Assembly (NCBI GenBank): GCA_002390485.1
Contig: DGPO01000096.1
Coordinates: 1 to 14,021 of the forward strand
DNA: 14,021 nucleotides
Origin: Halieaceae bacterium UBA4438
Lineage (GTDB): Bacteria; Pseudomonadota; Gammaproteobacteria; Pseudomonadales; Halieaceae
Direction of reading: 5' to 3'
Below the pieces are notes generated by a model, which worked only from the letters and a program-made list of their open reading frames with translations, was not told the origin of the DNA and made no database searches. Shown one piece after another: positions 1 through 8,521 of this stretch (positions are counted from its first letter, which is position 1; each line of letters opens with the position of its first letter). Both the position numbers and the translations under genes were made by a program.

Positions 1-110
1 CGACCCGCCGTCTTACCGACGCCCGAACCGATACCACGACCGACACGCTTTGCATCACGCTTGGCACCCGGCGCAGGGCTCAGAGAATTTAAACGGAGTT
101 CGTCACCCAT
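1..110 (-). CDS. rplO: 50S ribosomal protein L15, N-terminal part (runs off window)
   Basis: L15 is a late-assembly protein of the large subunit that contacts many 23S rRNA helices. Only the first 36 codons are inside the window. The visible protein has the family's N-terminal signature: an RLNSLSP segment at residues 6-12, then the basic, glycine-rich [11 protein letters not shown] stretch at 24-34 that threads into rRNA. The ATG at 108-110 gives a four-residue extension (MGDE, then LRLN) compared with E. coli, which begins at MRLN; no internal start codon fits, and a GAGGAG ribosome binding site lies 8 nt upstream, inside rpmD. Its ATG overlaps the rpmD stop as TAATG, so the two are probably translationally coupled. 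It is the last visible gene of the S10-spc operon; secY would be expected next, outside the window. Confidence 0.95.
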   Translation of the reverse strand, partial: MGDELRLNSLSPAPGAKRDAKRVGRGIGSGVGKTAG

Positions 111-298
111 TATGCCTGCTCCTCAATTCGTACCAGGTAATTCACCTTGTTAATCATTCCACGCACTGACGGGGTGTCTTCTACTGCAACCGTATGTCCG
201 ATGCGACGAAGACCCAAACCGCGTACACAGGCCTGGTGGCTCTTAAGGCGACCATTAAAACTTTTCACTAAGGTCACTTTGATCATTTCTTTGCTCAT
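110..298 (-). CDS. rpmD: 50S ribosomal protein L30
   Basis: L30 is a small large-subunit protein present in most bacteria but not all. The product is 62 residues from the ATG at 296-298 (E. coli has 59). It carries the family core IKVTLVKS near the start, then [11 protein letters not shown] and [13 protein letters not shown], which align without gaps to E. coli L30. A GTG (299-301) directly precedes the ATG and would give 63 residues; I prefer the ATG because AAGGA sits about 8 nt upstream of it. A third in-frame ATG (MIKVT) is also conceivable. The gap to rpsE is 13 bp, and its stop overlaps the rplO start by one base. Confidence 0.96.
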   Translation of the reverse strand: MSKEMIKVTLVKSFNGRLKSHQACVRGLGLRRIGHTVAVEDTPSVRGMINKVNYLVRIEEQA

Positions 299-311
299 CA
301 CCTAGTTCCTT

Positions 312-827
312 TTAGCTGAAGATTTCTTCAACTGACTTACCGCGCTTGGCGGCAACATCTTCTGGTGAAACCATGTCGCGCAAACCGTTGTACGTCGCGC
401 GCACCACGTTAGCGGGATTCGTAGAGCCGTAGCACTTCGCCAAAACGTTCTGGACGCCGGCAATTTCAAGTACCGAGCGCATCGCACCACCGGCAATAAC
501 ACCTGTACCTTCAGAGGCAGGCTGCATGTACACCTTTGACGCACCGTGACGCGCCTTAACGGGGTACTGCAGTGTGCCGTTGACTAACTCCACCGAAATC
601 ATATTCCGGCGAGCCGCTTCCATCGCTTTCTGAATCGCGACTGGTACTTCACGCGCCTTGCCACGACCAAAACCAACACGCCCTTTGCCGTCACCGACAA
701 CGGTCAGCGCCGTAAAGCTCATGATGCGGCCGCCTTTCACAGTCTTGGCAACACGGTTTACCTGCACCAACTTCTCCTGAAAATCGCCCTCAGTGCGTTG
801 GTCGCTTTGTCTCTTATCCTTTGCCAT
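312..827 (-). CDS. rpsE: 30S ribosomal protein S5
   Basis: S5 lies at the back of the small subunit near the mRNA entry channel; in E. coli it affects decoding fidelity, and its N-terminal loop is a site of spectinomycin-resistance mutations. The 171-residue product has the N-terminal double-stranded-RNA-binding S5 domain, including [20 protein letters not shown] and the [11 protein letters not shown] stretch, then the C-terminal domain with [20 protein letters not shown] and the closing [11 protein letters not shown]. The loop reads [10 protein letters not shown], as in Pseudomonas, where E. coli has a serine. The ATG at 825-827 is 3 bp after the rplR stop and uses GGAG within the end of rplR, 9 nt upstream. 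Length and sequence are ordinary. Confidence 0.98.
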   Translation of the reverse strand: MAKDKRQSDQRTEGDFQEKLVQVNRVAKTVKGGRIMSFTALTVVGDGKGRVGFGRGKAREVPVAIQKAMEAARRNMISVELVNGTLQYPVKARHGASKVYMQPASEGTGVIAGGAMRSVLEIAGVQNVLAKCYGSTNPANVVRATYNGLRDMVSPEDVAAKRGKSVEEIFS

Positions 828-830
828 TGC

Positions 831-1181
831 TTAAAACTCCAATCCGCCTTCACGCGCTGCGTCAGCAAGCGCTTTCACTCGCCCGTGATACTTATAGCCC
901 GAACGGTCAAATGCCACTTCCGTAACACCCGCTGCCTTCGCGCGCTCTGCAACCAACTTACCAACAGCCGCTGCCGCTTCCATGTTTCCGGTAGCGCCTG
1001 AACGAAGGTCCTTGTCCAAGGTCGAGGCCTGTGCCAACACACGATCGCCGTCGCCGTTGATGATCTGCGCATAAATGTGACGCGGAGTGCGGTTCACACT
1101 GAGACGCACATCTCCTGCGGTACGCATACGAACACGCGACTTGCGTGCGCGGCGCAAACGCGCCTGAGTCTTATCATTCAT
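831..1181 (-). CDS. rplR: 50S ribosomal protein L18
   Basis: L18 binds 5S rRNA together with L5 and anchors it in the central protuberance. The 116-residue product (E. coli 117) has the basic N-terminal tail [14 protein letters not shown] followed by the L18 fold: [15 protein letters not shown], a LAQASTLD strand, then [47 protein letters not shown], which I split as [20 protein letters not shown] for the conserved C-terminus. The ATG at 1179-1181 has only a weak purine stretch (GGTAAAG) upstream, so it may depend on coupling to rplF, which ends 11 bp earlier. No anomalies seen. Confidence 0.97.
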   Translation of the reverse strand: MNDKTQARLRRARKSRVRMRTAGDVRLSVNRTPRHIYAQIINGDGDRVLAQASTLDKDLRSGATGNMEAAAAVGKLVAERAKAAGVTEVAFDRSGYKYHGRVKALADAAREGGLEF

Positions 1182-1192
1182 CGCTTTACCCG

Positions 1193-1720
1193 TTACTTCT
1201 TCTTGGCTTCCTTGCGCCGGACATACTCGTCGGCGTATCGGATACCCTTGCCCTTGTATGGCTCTGGCGGACGGAAGCTGCGGATTTCCGCGGCTGCCTG
1301 GCCAACTGCCTGCTTGTCTGTTCCTCGAATCACGATTTCAGTCTGAGTGGGCGTCTCTGCAGACAGGCCCTCAGGCAAATCGTAGTCAACAGGGTGTGAC
1401 AGACCGAGACTCAAGTTCACCGTATTACCGGATGCCTTGGCACGATAACCCACACCATTGAGCACTAACTTCTTCTCCCAACCGTCACTCACGCCCACTA
1501 CTAGGTTGTTGAGCAGAGCGCGCGTTGTACCCGCCATAGCGCGGTTAGTATCAAAATCGTAGATAATCTGCGCTACGTCGCCGTTGACCTCAACACCGAT
1601 GCCATCGGTCAACGTCATTTCCATTTTCCCTTTACCACCCTTGACCGAAACGCTGGTGCCAGCAACGCTGACCTCAACACCCTTAGGGAGGCTGACGGGG
1701 TTATTCGCTACACGTGACAT
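1193..1720 (-). CDS. rplF: 50S ribosomal protein L6
   Basis: L6 sits near the factor-binding site of the large subunit, beside the sarcin-ricin loop and the L7/L12 stalk base. The 175-residue product (E. coli 177) starts [17 protein letters not shown] and shows the duplicated L6 fold: domain 1 to about residue 82, domain 2 from there to the end. The second domain contains the family signature [14 protein letters not shown] followed by a lysine-rich tail ending in three lysines. The ATG at 1718-1720 has GGGAG 9 nt upstream. The gap from rpsH is 22 bp and to rplR is 11 bp. No unusual features. Confidence 0.98.
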   Translation of the reverse strand: MSRVANNPVSLPKGVEVSVAGTSVSVKGGKGKMEMTLTDGIGVEVNGDVAQIIYDFDTNRAMAGTTRALLNNLVVGVSDGWEKKLVLNGVGYRAKASGNTVNLSLGLSHPVDYDLPEGLSAETPTQTEIVIRGTDKQAVGQAAAEIRSFRPPEPYKGKGIRYADEYVRRKEAKKK

Positions 1721-1742
1721 GAATCGACTCTCCCGCTACTCG

Positions 1743-2138
1743 TTAAAAGACTGTACACAGTACTTCACCACCGACGCCCTGCGCCTTGGCCGCTCGATCT
1801 GTCATCACGCCCTTGGACGTTGAGACAATCGCGACGCCAAGCCCGTTTCTGACGCTCGGCATTCCACCCTTACCCGCATAGCGACGAAGCGATGGCTTAC
1901 TGACACGCTCGATTTCGGCGATGACGGGCTTACCGTTGTAGTACTTAAGCTCAATATTCAGCCGAGGCTTACCCTCACCTGCATCGACACTGTACCCAGC
2001 GATATAACCTTCATCTTGGAGCACTTGCGCAACAGCGGTTTTCAGTTTTGATCCAGGCATGTCGACGAACTTCTTCCCCGCCATTTGCGCATTGCGCACG
2101 CGAGTCAACATGTCACTGATGGGATCTTGCATACTCAT
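1743..2138 (-). CDS. rpsH: 30S ribosomal protein S8
   Basis: S8 is an early-binding protein of the 16S rRNA central domain (helix 21); in E. coli it is also the translational repressor of the spc operon. The 131-residue product (E. coli 130) begins [18 protein letters not shown] and ends with the family's RNA-binding signature [19 protein letters not shown]. The ATG at 2136-2138 has a GGAG at about 10 nt. I could not identify an S8 operator around the rplE start by eye, so autogenous control is known for the family but is not shown by this sequence. Gaps: 15 bp from rpsN, 22 bp to rplF. Confidence 0.98.
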   Translation of the reverse strand: MSMQDPISDMLTRVRNAQMAGKKFVDMPGSKLKTAVAQVLQDEGYIAGYSVDAGEGKPRLNIELKYYNGKPVIAEIERVSKPSLRRYAGKGGMPSVRNGLGVAIVSTSKGVMTDRAAKAQGVGGEVLCTVF

Positions 2139-2153
2139 AGTCGTTCGTCTCCG

Positions 2154-2459
2154 TTACCAGCTTGACTTAACTAAGCCTGGTACATCACCGCGCATTGCGG
2201 CTTCACGTAACTTGTTTCGGCACAAACCAAACTTTCGGTAAACGCCGTGTGGCCGTCCTGTTATTTGGCACCGTCGTCGCTGACGCACAGGATTCGCATT
2301 ACGCGGAAGCTTTTGTAACGCCACCTGAGCTTCCCAGCGCGCGTCGTCATCCGCGTTCACATCACCAATAATCTCTTTCAATTTGGACCGCTTCGACGCG
2401 TACTTCGCGACAGTCCGCGCTCGCTTGTCTTCTCTGGCCACCATCGATTTCTTAGCCAT
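2154..2459 (-). CDS. rpsN: 30S ribosomal protein S14, zinc-independent long form
   Basis: S14 binds late in the head of the small subunit, next to S3 and S10. The 101-residue product has the length of the long, zinc-independent form (E. coli 101). The C-terminal rRNA-binding region reads [20 protein letters not shown], with isolated cysteines rather than the paired CxxC motifs of the short zinc-ribbon S14, so this copy should not need zinc. The start at ATG 2457-2459 gives the usual [11 protein letters not shown]-terminus. It begins 9 bp after rplE and ends 15 bp before rpsH. Confidence 0.97.
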   Translation of the reverse strand: MAKKSMVAREDKRARTVAKYASKRSKLKEIIGDVNADDDARWEAQVALQKLPRNANPVRQRRRCQITGRPHGVYRKFGLCRNKLREAAMRGDVPGLVKSSW

Positions 2460-2468
2460 AACTCTGCC

Positions 2469-3008
2469 TCAGCCTCTAAATGGGAAGTTAAAGGCGCTTA
2501 ACAAAGCACGCCCTTGCTCATCGTTTTTAGCCGAAGTCGTAATAACAACGTCCATGCCGCGTAACTTGTCGACTTGGTCGTAATCGATTTCGGGGAAAAT
2601 AATCTGCTCAGTGATACCCATGGCGAAGTTGCCTCGGCCATCGAACTGCTTGCCACTGACACCGCGGAAATCTCGGATTCGAGGGATCGCAATCGAAATA
2701 AATCGGTCGAGAAACTCATACATTTGCTCATCTCGCAGCGTCACCTTACAGCCAATGGGCCATCCGTCACGGATCTTAAATCCGGCGATCGACTTACGAG
2801 ACTTGGTGACCACGGGCTTCTGACCTGCAATCTTTTGCATATCAGAAACCGCATTTTCGAGAACTTTTTTATCTCCTACCGCCTCGCCGACACCCATATT
2901 GAGGGTGATCTTCGTCACGCGGGGAACTTCCATCGCATTGGACAGGCCGAGCTCTTCTTTGAGCTTGGGCGCTATCTCTTCTCGATATTTGATTTTAAGC
3001 GTTGCCAT
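2469..3008 (-). CDS. rplE: 50S ribosomal protein L5
   Basis: L5 is the main 5S rRNA-binding protein of the central protuberance and contacts P-site tRNA. The 179-residue product equals the E. coli length. It shows [17 protein letters not shown] near residues 32-48, the signature [19 protein letters not shown] at about 64-82 and the C-terminal [27 protein letters not shown] segment, cited here by its ends IFPEIDYD and MDVVITT. The ATG at 3006-3008 gives [11 protein letters not shown]. In E. coli the S8 operator lies at this gene's start; here the 25-bp gap from rplX contains no structure I can assign to it. Nothing anomalous. Confidence 0.98.
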   Translation of the reverse strand: MATLKIKYREEIAPKLKEELGLSNAMEVPRVTKITLNMGVGEAVGDKKVLENAVSDMQKIAGQKPVVTKSRKSIAGFKIRDGWPIGCKVTLRDEQMYEFLDRFISIAIPRIRDFRGVSGKQFDGRGNFAMGITEQIIFPEIDYDQVDKLRGMDVVITTSAKNDEQGRALLSAFNFPFRG

Positions 3009-3033
3009 TATAAGCTACCTCGAGAGCCTTCGA

Positions 3034-3348
3034 TTACGCGTCAATCGCGTCGCCGCTTGACTTGTAAATTCGCACTTTGTTGCCGTCTTCAACTTTGTAG
3101 CCGACGCGATCGCCGCGACCTGCCTCAGCGTTGTAAATAGCAACGTTGGAAATTTGAATTGCCGCTTCCTTCTCAATAATGCCACCGGCGACACCCGCTT
3201 GTGGGTTCGGCTTGGTGTGCTTCTTGATCATGTTGACGCCGGAAACGATCAGTTTTCCTGTATCCAATACCTGGCGTACAGTGCCTCGCTTACCTTTGTC
3301 GCGACCCGCAATTACGATCACTTCGTCGTCGCGCTTAATTTTTGCCAT
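3034..3348 (-). CDS. rplX: 50S ribosomal protein L24
   Basis: L24 is one of the two initiator proteins of large-subunit assembly and binds the 5' region of 23S rRNA near the exit tunnel. The 104-residue product matches the E. coli length and has the N-terminal KOW motif at about residues 4-30 ([18 protein letters not shown]), then the conserved [13 protein letters not shown] and [16 protein letters not shown] segments. The ATG at 3346-3348 has GGAG 8 nt upstream. It lies 26 bp after rplN and 25 bp before rplE. An ordinary copy. Confidence 0.98.
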   Translation of the reverse strand: MAKIKRDDEVIVIAGRDKGKRGTVRQVLDTGKLIVSGVNMIKKHTKPNPQAGVAGGIIEKEAAIQISNVAIYNAEAGRGDRVGYKVEDGNKVRIYKSSGDAIDA

Positions 3349-3374
3349 TGTCTTTTCTCCTAAACCCCGGCCGC

Positions 3375-3743
3375 TCAGATGACTTCTGGCGCCAGCGAGA
3401 TGATCTTCATAAACTTCTCGCCGCGTAACTCGCGAGTTACAGGGCCAAAAATACGAGTGCCAATTGGCGCATCAGACGCGCTCAACAACACCGCCGCGTT
3501 TTCGTCGAACTTGATCAGCGATCCGTCCGGTCGACGAACGCCCTTTCGTGTCCGCACAACGACTGCGCGCATCACCTGACCCTTTTTAACCTTGCCGCGG
3601 GGGATCGCTTCTTTAACAGTCACCTTGATGATGTCACCCACACGCGCGTAACGACGCTTTGAGCCACCCAACACCTTGATACACATCACTCGACGCGCAC
3701 CACTGTTGTCTGCCACTTCCAAATACGATTCAGTCTGAATCAT
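3375..3743 (-). CDS. rplN: 50S ribosomal protein L14
   Basis: L14 lies on the subunit interface, forms an intersubunit bridge, and is the docking site of the silencing factor RsfS. The 122-residue product (E. coli 123) begins [20 protein letters not shown] and carries the family signature around residues 60-86 ([20 protein letters not shown]) plus [13 protein letters not shown] near the C-terminus. The ATG at 3741-3743 has GAGG 7 nt upstream. In E. coli this is the first gene of the spc operon with its own promoter; here a 45-bp spacer with a strong hairpin separates it from rpsQ, and I see no convincing promoter. Confidence 0.98.
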   Translation of the reverse strand: MIQTESYLEVADNSGARRVMCIKVLGGSKRRYARVGDIIKVTVKEAIPRGKVKKGQVMRAVVVRTRKGVRRPDGSLIKFDENAAVLLSASDAPIGTRIFGPVTRELRGEKFMKIISLAPEVI

Positions 3744-3759
3744 TACCCCACCTCATACC

Positions 3760-3774
3760 GCGGCACATTGCCGC
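3760..3774 (-). other. Hairpin in the rpsQ-rplN spacer
   Basis: On the minus strand GCGGCA and TGCCGC form a 6-bp stem around a 3-nt ATG loop. It lies between the rpsQ stop and the rplN ribosome binding site, where the S10 and spc operons are separate in E. coli. No T-run follows, so it is not an intrinsic terminator. It could protect a processed mRNA end or tune rplN translation; its function is unknown. Confidence 0.5.
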
Positions 3775-3788
3775 ATTGAACCCTTTAA

Positions 3789-4058
3789 TCAAGCGATGTC
3801 AGTCGCTGTCTCTACAATTTCAACCAAAGCCCATGACTTGGTTTTAGACCGCGGACGCGACTCCGATACCAACACGGTGTCTCCCATGCCGGCTTTGTTC
3901 TCTTCGTCGTGAGCGTGAACCTTCGACGACCGTGTAATGTACTTACCGTAAACGGGGTGCTTTACACGCCTCTCAATTAATACAGTGATCGTCTTGTCCA
4001 TTTTGTCGCTGACAACGCGACCCTGGAGCGTACGAGCTGTGCTTTGAGCTGCTTCCAT
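3789..4058 (-). CDS. rpsQ: 30S ribosomal protein S17
   Basis: S17 is a primary 16S rRNA-binding protein of the small-subunit body with an OB fold. From the ATG at 4056-4058 the product is 89 residues (E. coli 84), a few residues longer at the N-terminus. Family segments are [42 protein letters not shown] and [22 protein letters not shown] at 4059-4061 immediately precedes the ATG. The rpmC stop overlaps this ATG as TGATG, so the two are likely translationally coupled; AGG 6 nt upstream can serve as ribosome binding site. It is the last gene of the S10 part of the operon. Confidence 0.97.
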   Translation of the reverse strand: MEAAQSTARTLQGRVVSDKMDKTITVLIERRVKHPVYGKYITRSSKVHAHDEENKAGMGDTVLVSESRPRSKTKSWALVEIVETATDIA

Positions 4059-4249
4059 CACTGACCTGCCTTTTGCTGCAATATTGTCTTTACACGCGCG
4101 ATATCACGCTGCGCCTGCTTCAATAAATGACTCTGACCAAGCTGACCCGTTGCCGACGCCATGCGGAGCTTAAACTGCTCTTCACGCAAATCGAGCAACT
4201 GCTTATTCAGGTCGTCTACCGACTTCTCAACTAATTCACTTGCTTTCAT
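4058..4249 (-). CDS. rpmC: 50S ribosomal protein L29
   Basis: L29 is a small protein of two antiparallel helices located at the polypeptide exit next to L23. The 63-residue product (E. coli 63) begins [18 protein letters not shown] and includes the family core [16 protein letters not shown], followed by the second helix [16 protein letters not shown]. The ATG at 4247-4249 is preceded directly by GTG (4250-4252) and overlaps the rplP stop as TGATG. It is therefore probably translated by reinitiation after rplP, and in turn couples to rpsQ by the same arrangement. Confidence 0.97.
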   Translation of the reverse strand: MKASELVEKSVDDLNKQLLDLREEQFKLRMASATGQLGQSHLLKQAQRDIARVKTILQQKAGQ

Positions 4250-4662
4250 CACATCACCGATCGCTTAACAAATGCCGTCTGAATTGGAAGCTTCGCTGAC
4301 GCAAGTGCAAATGCCTCGCGAGCAAGTTCCTCAGAAACACCCTCTACCTCGTATAAAACGCGGCCGGGCTGCACCTGGGCTACCCAGTACTCAACGTTAC
4401 CCTTACCTTTTCCCTGACGAACCTCGAGCGGCTTGCCGGTAATCGGCTTGTCAGGGAAAACCCGAATCCAAATTTTTCCGCCACGCTTGATGTGACGCGT
4501 CATTGTCCGACGAGCTGCCTCAATCTGGCGTGCCGTGATCCGACCTCGGCCCGTCGCTTTGAGAGCGTACTCACCAAAACTGACCTTACTGCCCCGCTCT
4601 GCAAGACCGCGATTACGGCCTTTTTGCATTTTGCGGAACTTCGTTCGCTTGGGTTGCAACAT
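4249..4662 (-). CDS. rplP: 50S ribosomal protein L16
   Basis: L16 binds near the A site of the large subunit, contacts 5S rRNA and A-site tRNA, and completes the peptidyl transferase region. The 137-residue product (E. coli 136) begins [20 protein letters not shown] and has the conserved [20 protein letters not shown] and [15 protein letters not shown] segments. The arginine in the latter (about residue 82) corresponds to the site hydroxylated in E. coli L16. It ends VKRSVM. GAGG lies 8 nt before the ATG at 4660-4662; the gap from rpsC is 18 bp. Confidence 0.98.
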   Translation of the reverse strand: MLQPKRTKFRKMQKGRNRGLAERGSKVSFGEYALKATGRGRITARQIEAARRTMTRHIKRGGKIWIRVFPDKPITGKPLEVRQGKGKGNVEYWVAQVQPGRVLYEVEGVSEELAREAFALASAKLPIQTAFVKRSVM

Positions 4663-4680
4663 ACTTCAGTCCTCGCCCAA

Positions 4681-5355
4681 TTAACTGGCGGTTGCGCGAC
4701 GTGGCGCTTCCTGGCCGCCATCGGTATCGCCGATGATCTCGCCCTTAAAAATCCAAACCTTAACGCCAATCACACCGTAGGTGGTGTGGGCCTCATAGGT
4801 CGCGTAGTCAATGTCGGCACGGAGAGTATGCAGCGGCACTCGGCCTTCGCGGTACCACTCTGATCGGGCAATTTCTGCACCACCCAAACGACCGCCCACT
4901 TGCACTTTGATTCCTTCTGCACCTTGACGCATTGCGTTCTGTACGACGCGCTTCATGGCCCGCCGGAACATGACGCGACGCTCCAATTGCTGCGCTACAT
5001 TTTGTGCCACGAGACGCGCATCCATATCCGGCTTGCGAATCTCTTCAATTGTAATGTGCACCGGAACACCCATGCGCGCCGTCAACTCTTTGCGCAGCAC
5101 TTCGACGTCCTCACCCTTCTTACCAATGACAATGCCGGGCCGCGCTGTGTGAATCGTTACCCGCGCTGTTTGCGCAGGACGCTCGATGATCACGCGACTG
5201 ACCGACGCCGCATCCAGACGCTTCAAGATGTACGCACGCACTTCAAGATCGGTGATCAGCTGTGACGCATAGTTCTTGCTGTCTGCATACCAAACCGAGT
5301 TGTGGTCTTTGACCACACCTAAGCGGATACCAGTCGGATGTACCTTCTGACCCAT
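4681..5355 (-). CDS. rpsC: 30S ribosomal protein S3
   Basis: S3 sits in the head of the small subunit at the mRNA entry channel and contributes to mRNA unwinding. The 224-residue product (E. coli 233) has the N-terminal [13 protein letters not shown], a KH domain whose GxxG loop is GKKG at 78-81, and a C-terminal domain with [20 protein letters not shown] followed by [20 protein letters not shown], both family signatures. The C-terminal tail is a little shorter than in E. coli. The ATG at 5353-5355 has an excellent AAGGAG 7 nt upstream that overlaps the rplV stop region. Confidence 0.98.
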   Translation of the reverse strand: MGQKVHPTGIRLGVVKDHNSVWYADSKNYASQLITDLEVRAYILKRLDAASVSRVIIERPAQTARVTIHTARPGIVIGKKGEDVEVLRKELTARMGVPVHITIEEIRKPDMDARLVAQNVAQQLERRVMFRRAMKRVVQNAMRQGAEGIKVQVGGRLGGAEIARSEWYREGRVPLHTLRADIDYATYEAHTTYGVIGVKVWIFKGEIIGDTDGGQEAPRRATAS

Positions 5356-5366
5356 GTGGCTTCTCC

Positions 5367-5705
5367 TTAACTCTCGTTGTCCGCGACGCCTACCGTGATA
5401 TGGCAGGAACGCTTAAAAATACGGTCGCCGCGACCCTTGGCTCGCGCACGCATTCGCTTCATGGTCATACCTTCGTCCACGAAGATCGTCGCAACACGCA
5501 ACTCATCAACATCAGCACCGTTGTTGTTCTCGGCGTTAGCGATCGCCGAGTTCAAGATCTTACGGATAATCTGTGCCGCTTTCTTAGTACTAAACTCGAG
5601 CACCGTCAGGGCTTCACCCACCGGCTTGCCGCGGACTTGGTCAGCGACCAAACGCACCTTCTGAGCCGAGATGCGTGCGCCGCGCAATTTTGCTGAGACT
5701 TCCAT
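5367..5705 (-). CDS. rplV: 50S ribosomal protein L22
   Basis: L22 lines the nascent-peptide exit tunnel with a long beta-hairpin whose tip is a known macrolide-resistance site. The product is 112 residues (E. coli 110): globular domain with [19 protein letters not shown] and [18 protein letters not shown], then the hairpin at about 79-97 ([15 protein letters not shown]). Two adjacent ATGs occur (5706-5708 and 5703-5705); I take the second because GGAG is 7 nt upstream of it and E. coli L22 also begins with Met-Glu. The hairpin looks normal in length, with no sign of insertion or deletion. Confidence 0.97.
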   Translation of the reverse strand: MEVSAKLRGARISAQKVRLVADQVRGKPVGEALTVLEFSTKKAAQIIRKILNSAIANAENNNGADVDELRVATIFVDEGMTMKRMRARAKGRGDRIFKRSCHITVGVADNES

Positions 5706-5723
5706 CATCTTTCTCCGTATGCC

Positions 5724-5999
5724 TTAGCGCTTCGCTTTCTTGTCAACAATGTGGCCCTTGAAGGTCCGCGTTACCGCAAACTCTCCAAGCTTATGACCCA
5801 CCATGTCTTCGTTGATCACAACGGGGACGTGCTGGCGACCGTTATGTACTGCGATCGTCAGACCCACCATGTCGGGCGAGACCATAGAACGCCGCGACCA
5901 TGTTTTGATCGGTCGACGATCGTTTTTCTCAAGCGCCGTCTCCACTTTCTTCATGAGATGAAGATCGATGAAGGGGCCTTTTTTCAATGAACGTGGCAT
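5724..5999 (-). CDS. rpsS: 30S ribosomal protein S19
   Basis: S19 is a small-subunit head protein that forms an intersubunit bridge and binds with S13 near the A site. The 91-residue product (E. coli 92) starts [11 protein letters not shown] after the Met, and holds [20 protein letters not shown] followed by [20 protein letters not shown] and the C-terminal TRTFKGH, all matching the family closely. It starts 13 bp after rplB and ends 18 bp before rplV. No anomalies. Confidence 0.98.
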   Translation of the reverse strand: MPRSLKKGPFIDLHLMKKVETALEKNDRRPIKTWSRRSMVSPDMVGLTIAVHNGRQHVPVVINEDMVGHKLGEFAVTRTFKGHIVDKKAKR

Positions 6000-6012
6000 C
6001 TTCTAACTCCCC

Positions 6013-6840
6013 TTACTTCTTATTTCGACGACGAACAATAAGACTGTCCGTTCGCTTGTTCTTACGTGTTTTGTAACCCTTAGTCGGTACGCCCCACGGT
6101 GTAACTGGGTGACGACCTCCTGATGTTCGGCCCTCACCACCACCATGCGGGTGATCGACCGGGTTCATCGCCACACCGCGAACGGTCGGACGAACACCGC
6201 GCCAGCGCGAAGCGCCCGCTTTACCTAACTTACGAAGGCTGTGCTCACTGTTGGACACTTCACCCAACGTCGCTCGACAGTCGACAGAAATCTTACGCAT
6301 CTCACCCGATCGCAGACGGACCGTGGCGTACTGGCCCTCTCGTGCCACCAACTGAACCGATGCACCCGCCGATCGTGCCAGCTGAGCACCCTTTCCAGGC
6401 TTGATCTCAATCGCGTGAATAACCGCGCCCACAGGGATGTTACGAATGGGCAAACAATTTCCAGCTTTAATGGGTGCCGCAGCACCGGAGTACAAAACTT
6501 CGCCAGCCGACACGCCCTTTGGCGCAATGATGTAGCGACGCTCACCGTCTGCGAATAACAACAACGCAATATGCGCGGTACGGTTAGGGTCGTATTCGAT
6601 ACGCTCAACCGTCGCAGGAATACCGTCTTTCAGGCGCTTGAAGTCGACAATGCGGTAATGATGCTTGTGGCCACCACCGATGTGACGCGTTGTAATGCGG
6701 CCCAAATTATTACGCCCGCCGGTCTTCGTCTTCTTCTCGAGAAGCGGCGCATAAGGACGGCCCTTGTGCAGCTCGTTGTTCACCACTCTTACGTGGTGAC
6801 GACGGCCTGGTGATGTCGGTTTACTTTTTACGACTGCCAT
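6013..6840 (-). CDS. rplB: 50S ribosomal protein L2
   Basis: L2 is one of the most conserved large-subunit proteins and is needed for subunit association and for assembly of the peptidyl transferase centre. The 275-residue product (E. coli 273) has the N-terminal [14 protein letters not shown], the central OB-fold/SH3-like RNA-binding domain (about 40-200) with [20 protein letters not shown], and the C-terminal signature [14 protein letters not shown] at about 225-238, which includes the functionally important histidine (His230 here). It ends in a basic RRRNKK tail. The ATG is at 6838-6840, 12 bp after rplW. Confidence 0.98.
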   Translation of the reverse strand: MAVVKSKPTSPGRRHHVRVVNNELHKGRPYAPLLEKKTKTGGRNNLGRITTRHIGGGHKHHYRIVDFKRLKDGIPATVERIEYDPNRTAHIALLLFADGERRYIIAPKGVSAGEVLYSGAAAPIKAGNCLPIRNIPVGAVIHAIEIKPGKGAQLARSAGASVQLVAREGQYATVRLRSGEMRKISVDCRATLGEVSNSEHSLRKLGKAGASRWRGVRPTVRGVAMNPVDHPHGGGEGRTSGGRHPVTPWGVPTKGYKTRKNKRTDSLIVRRRNKK

Positions 6841-6852
6841 GAGCTATACCTC

Positions 6853-7149
6853 TTAATTGATCGTCGCAAAGTCAATCTCTTGACCTTGCGCCAGACGCAC
6901 GTAAGCCTTCTTCCACGTTGGCTTAGTGGTCATACCAAAACGGTTACGCTTAGACTTACCCTTCACGCGCAAAGTTTTCACGTCGTCGACAGCCACTTTA
7001 AAAAGCTGCTCGACCGACTGCTTGATCTCTGCTTTTGTAGCGTCAAGAGCAACCTTAAACACGTACTGGTTGTTGGTGTCAGCGACCACTGCGGCCTTTT
7101 CTGACACGTGAGGTCCCATCAAGATCTGGAATACACGCTCCTGATTCAT
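6853..7149 (-). CDS. rplW: 50S ribosomal protein L23
   Basis: L23 lies at the tunnel exit and is the docking site for trigger factor and the signal recognition particle. The 98-residue product (E. coli 100) begins [19 protein letters not shown] and includes [20 protein letters not shown], the [12 protein letters not shown] basic loop, and [15 protein letters not shown] near the end. The ATG at 7147-7149 overlaps the rplD stop (ATGA), indicating translational coupling with L4. Confidence 0.98.
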   Translation of the reverse strand: MNQERVFQILMGPHVSEKAAVVADTNNQYVFKVALDATKAEIKQSVEQLFKVAVDDVKTLRVKGKSKRNRFGMTTKPTWKKAYVRLAQGQEIDFATIN

Positions 7150-7763
7150 GCGAAAGCCTCCTCAAACTTTTTCACTGCGTCGACAGTGACCATCACCTTG
7201 TCGTAAGCAATCAAACTCACGGGGTCGACACCCTCAACATCGCGAACATCAACTTTGTGTAGATTGCGCGACGCCAAGTACAAATTTTGATCGACCTCTG
7301 AGGCGACGATCAACACGTTCTCCAACCCGTAGCCCTTGAGCTCTTCAACCAGAAGCTTTGTCTTTGGCTGATCGAGGCTCATGCTCTCAACGACAATCAG
7401 GCGCTCACTGCGCGCAAGCTCTGAAAGAATTGACCGCATCGCAGAGCGATACATCTTCTTGTTTACCTTGTGGCTGTGATCCTGCGGGGTCGCCGCGAAG
7501 GTCACTCCACCGCTGCGCCATATGGGCGAGCGAATGGTGCCCGCACGAGCGCGACCAGTGCCCTTTTGACGCCAGGGCTTTTTACCACCACCCGCGACCG
7601 CAGAACGATTCTTTTGAGCGCGAGTTCCCTGTCGTGCACCCGCCAAGAAGGCAGTCACAACTTGGTGAATCAACGCTTCGTTGTAATCACGCGCGAAGGT
7701 TGCTTCAGAGACCTCAACAGTGCCGGGCTTTTTCTTGCCAGGCTTAACTACATTTAATTCCAC
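7146..7763 (-). CDS. rplD: 50S ribosomal protein L4, GTG start
   Basis: L4 extends a loop into the exit tunnel; in E. coli it also autoregulates the S10 operon through the rpsJ leader. The 205-residue product (E. coli 201) has [20 protein letters not shown], the tunnel loop at about 45-95 with [20 protein letters not shown] and WRSGGVTFA, and the C-terminal [20 protein letters not shown]. It starts with GTG at 7761-7763: the alignment to E. coli begins exactly at M/VELN, and AAGGAGG lies 6 nt upstream, overlapping the rplC stop codon. No ATG nearby would preserve the N-terminus. It overlaps rplW by 4 bp. Confidence 0.97.
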   Translation of the reverse strand: MELNVVKPGKKKPGTVEVSEATFARDYNEALIHQVVTAFLAGARQGTRAQKNRSAVAGGGKKPWRQKGTGRARAGTIRSPIWRSGGVTFAATPQDHSHKVNKKMYRSAMRSILSELARSERLIVVESMSLDQPKTKLLVEELKGYGLENVLIVASEVDQNLYLASRNLHKVDVRDVEGVDPVSLIAYDKVMVTVDAVKKFEEAFA

Positions 7764-7774
7764 AGTAAGCCTCC

Positions 7775-8416
7775 TTAGCTACGCGACTTAGTCGTTGGTC
7801 GAACAATCACATCACCACCCGGCGCGCCTGGAACGGCACCCTTGATGAGGAGCAGGTTGCGCTCTACGTCAACACGAACGACTTCAAGCCCCTGTGTTGT
7901 AACGCGCTCCGCACCCATGTGACCCGCCATTTTCTTGCCTTTGAACACGCGTCCTGGTGTTTGGCATTGGCCCAATGAACCCGGTGCTCGGTGCGACAGT
8001 GAGTTTCCGTGCGTGGCGTCTTGCATACTGAAGTTCCAGCGCTTAACACCGCCCTGAAATCCCTTACCCTTCGACTGGCCCGCGACATCGACCTTTTGGC
8101 CTTGCTCAAATCGTGCAACTGTCAGCTCAGCGCCCACTTCGAACGCCTCGTCGATGCCGTCCAAGCGAAACTCCCAGAGTCCCACACCGGCTTCGACACC
8201 TGCACGAGCAAAGTGGCCCGCTTCTGGTTTACTGACTTTCGAGGCCTTGCGACTACCCGCTGTGACCTGAATTGCGCGATACCCATCGGTATCTTGCTCT
8301 TTGATTTGAGTGACTCGGTTTGGAACTACTTCCACTACGGTCACTGGTACTGATACACCGTCCTCGGTAAACACTCGTGTCATACCAGATTTACGGCCGA
8401 CTATTCCCACAGTCAT
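7775..8416 (-). CDS. rplC: 50S ribosomal protein L3
   Basis: L3 initiates large-subunit assembly with L24 and sends a finger to the peptidyl transferase centre. The 213-residue product (E. coli 209) begins [16 protein letters not shown], has the family signature [19 protein letters not shown] at about 109-127, and the tip region [20 protein letters not shown] at 137-156. The GQ within it (149-150) corresponds to the site methylated by PrmB in E. coli. The ATG at 8414-8416 has GGAGAGG 8 nt upstream. It is separated from rpsJ by 105 bp, the widest gap in the operon, and precedes rplD by 11 bp. Confidence 0.98.
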   Translation of the reverse strand: MTVGIVGRKSGMTRVFTEDGVSVPVTVVEVVPNRVTQIKEQDTDGYRAIQVTAGSRKASKVSKPEAGHFARAGVEAGVGLWEFRLDGIDEAFEVGAELTVARFEQGQKVDVAGQSKGKGFQGGVKRWNFSMQDATHGNSLSHRAPGSLGQCQTPGRVFKGKKMAGHMGAERVTTQGLEVVRVDVERNLLLIKGAVPGAPGGDVIVRPTTKSRS

Positions 8417-8437
8417 GGTTCTAACCTCTCCGTGTAC

Positions 8438-8499
8438 GGGGCTTAACCCTCTATGGCCGAGTAAGTTTTCCCTACTCGTTACACACCCAGCGAACTGGG
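8438..8499 (-). promoter_or_regulatory. Hairpin cluster in the rpsJ-rplC spacer
   Basis: Three inverted repeats follow each other on the minus strand between the rpsJ stop and the rplC ribosome binding site: CCCAG-TTCG-CTGGG (8486-8499), CGAGTA-9 nt-TACTCG (8458-8478), and GGG-TTAAG-CCC (8439-8449). None is followed by a T-run, so they are not intrinsic terminators. They could be an RNA control element, a processing site, or a stabiliser of the rpsJ segment. The stems are seen directly; function is inference. Confidence 0.5.
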
Positions 8500-8521
8500 C
8501 AGGCTTACTTCTAAATTGTCA

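Noticed and set aside
2980..3034. S8 operator at the rplX-rplE boundary as in E. coli spc mRNA
   Set aside because: I could not find the characteristic bulged helix near the rplE start; no support by eye.
2574..3140. Long plus-strand open frame (188 codons) antisense to rplE and rplX
   Set aside because: It mirrors conserved ribosomal genes, has no recognisable domain, and its openness follows from codon use on the other strand. The same holds for plus-strand frames at 8912-9499, 12348-12821 and others.
3744..3810. Separate spc promoter before rplN
   Set aside because: CTGACA followed 17 nt later by TCAATG is a poor -10; TTGAAA with GACATC is no better.
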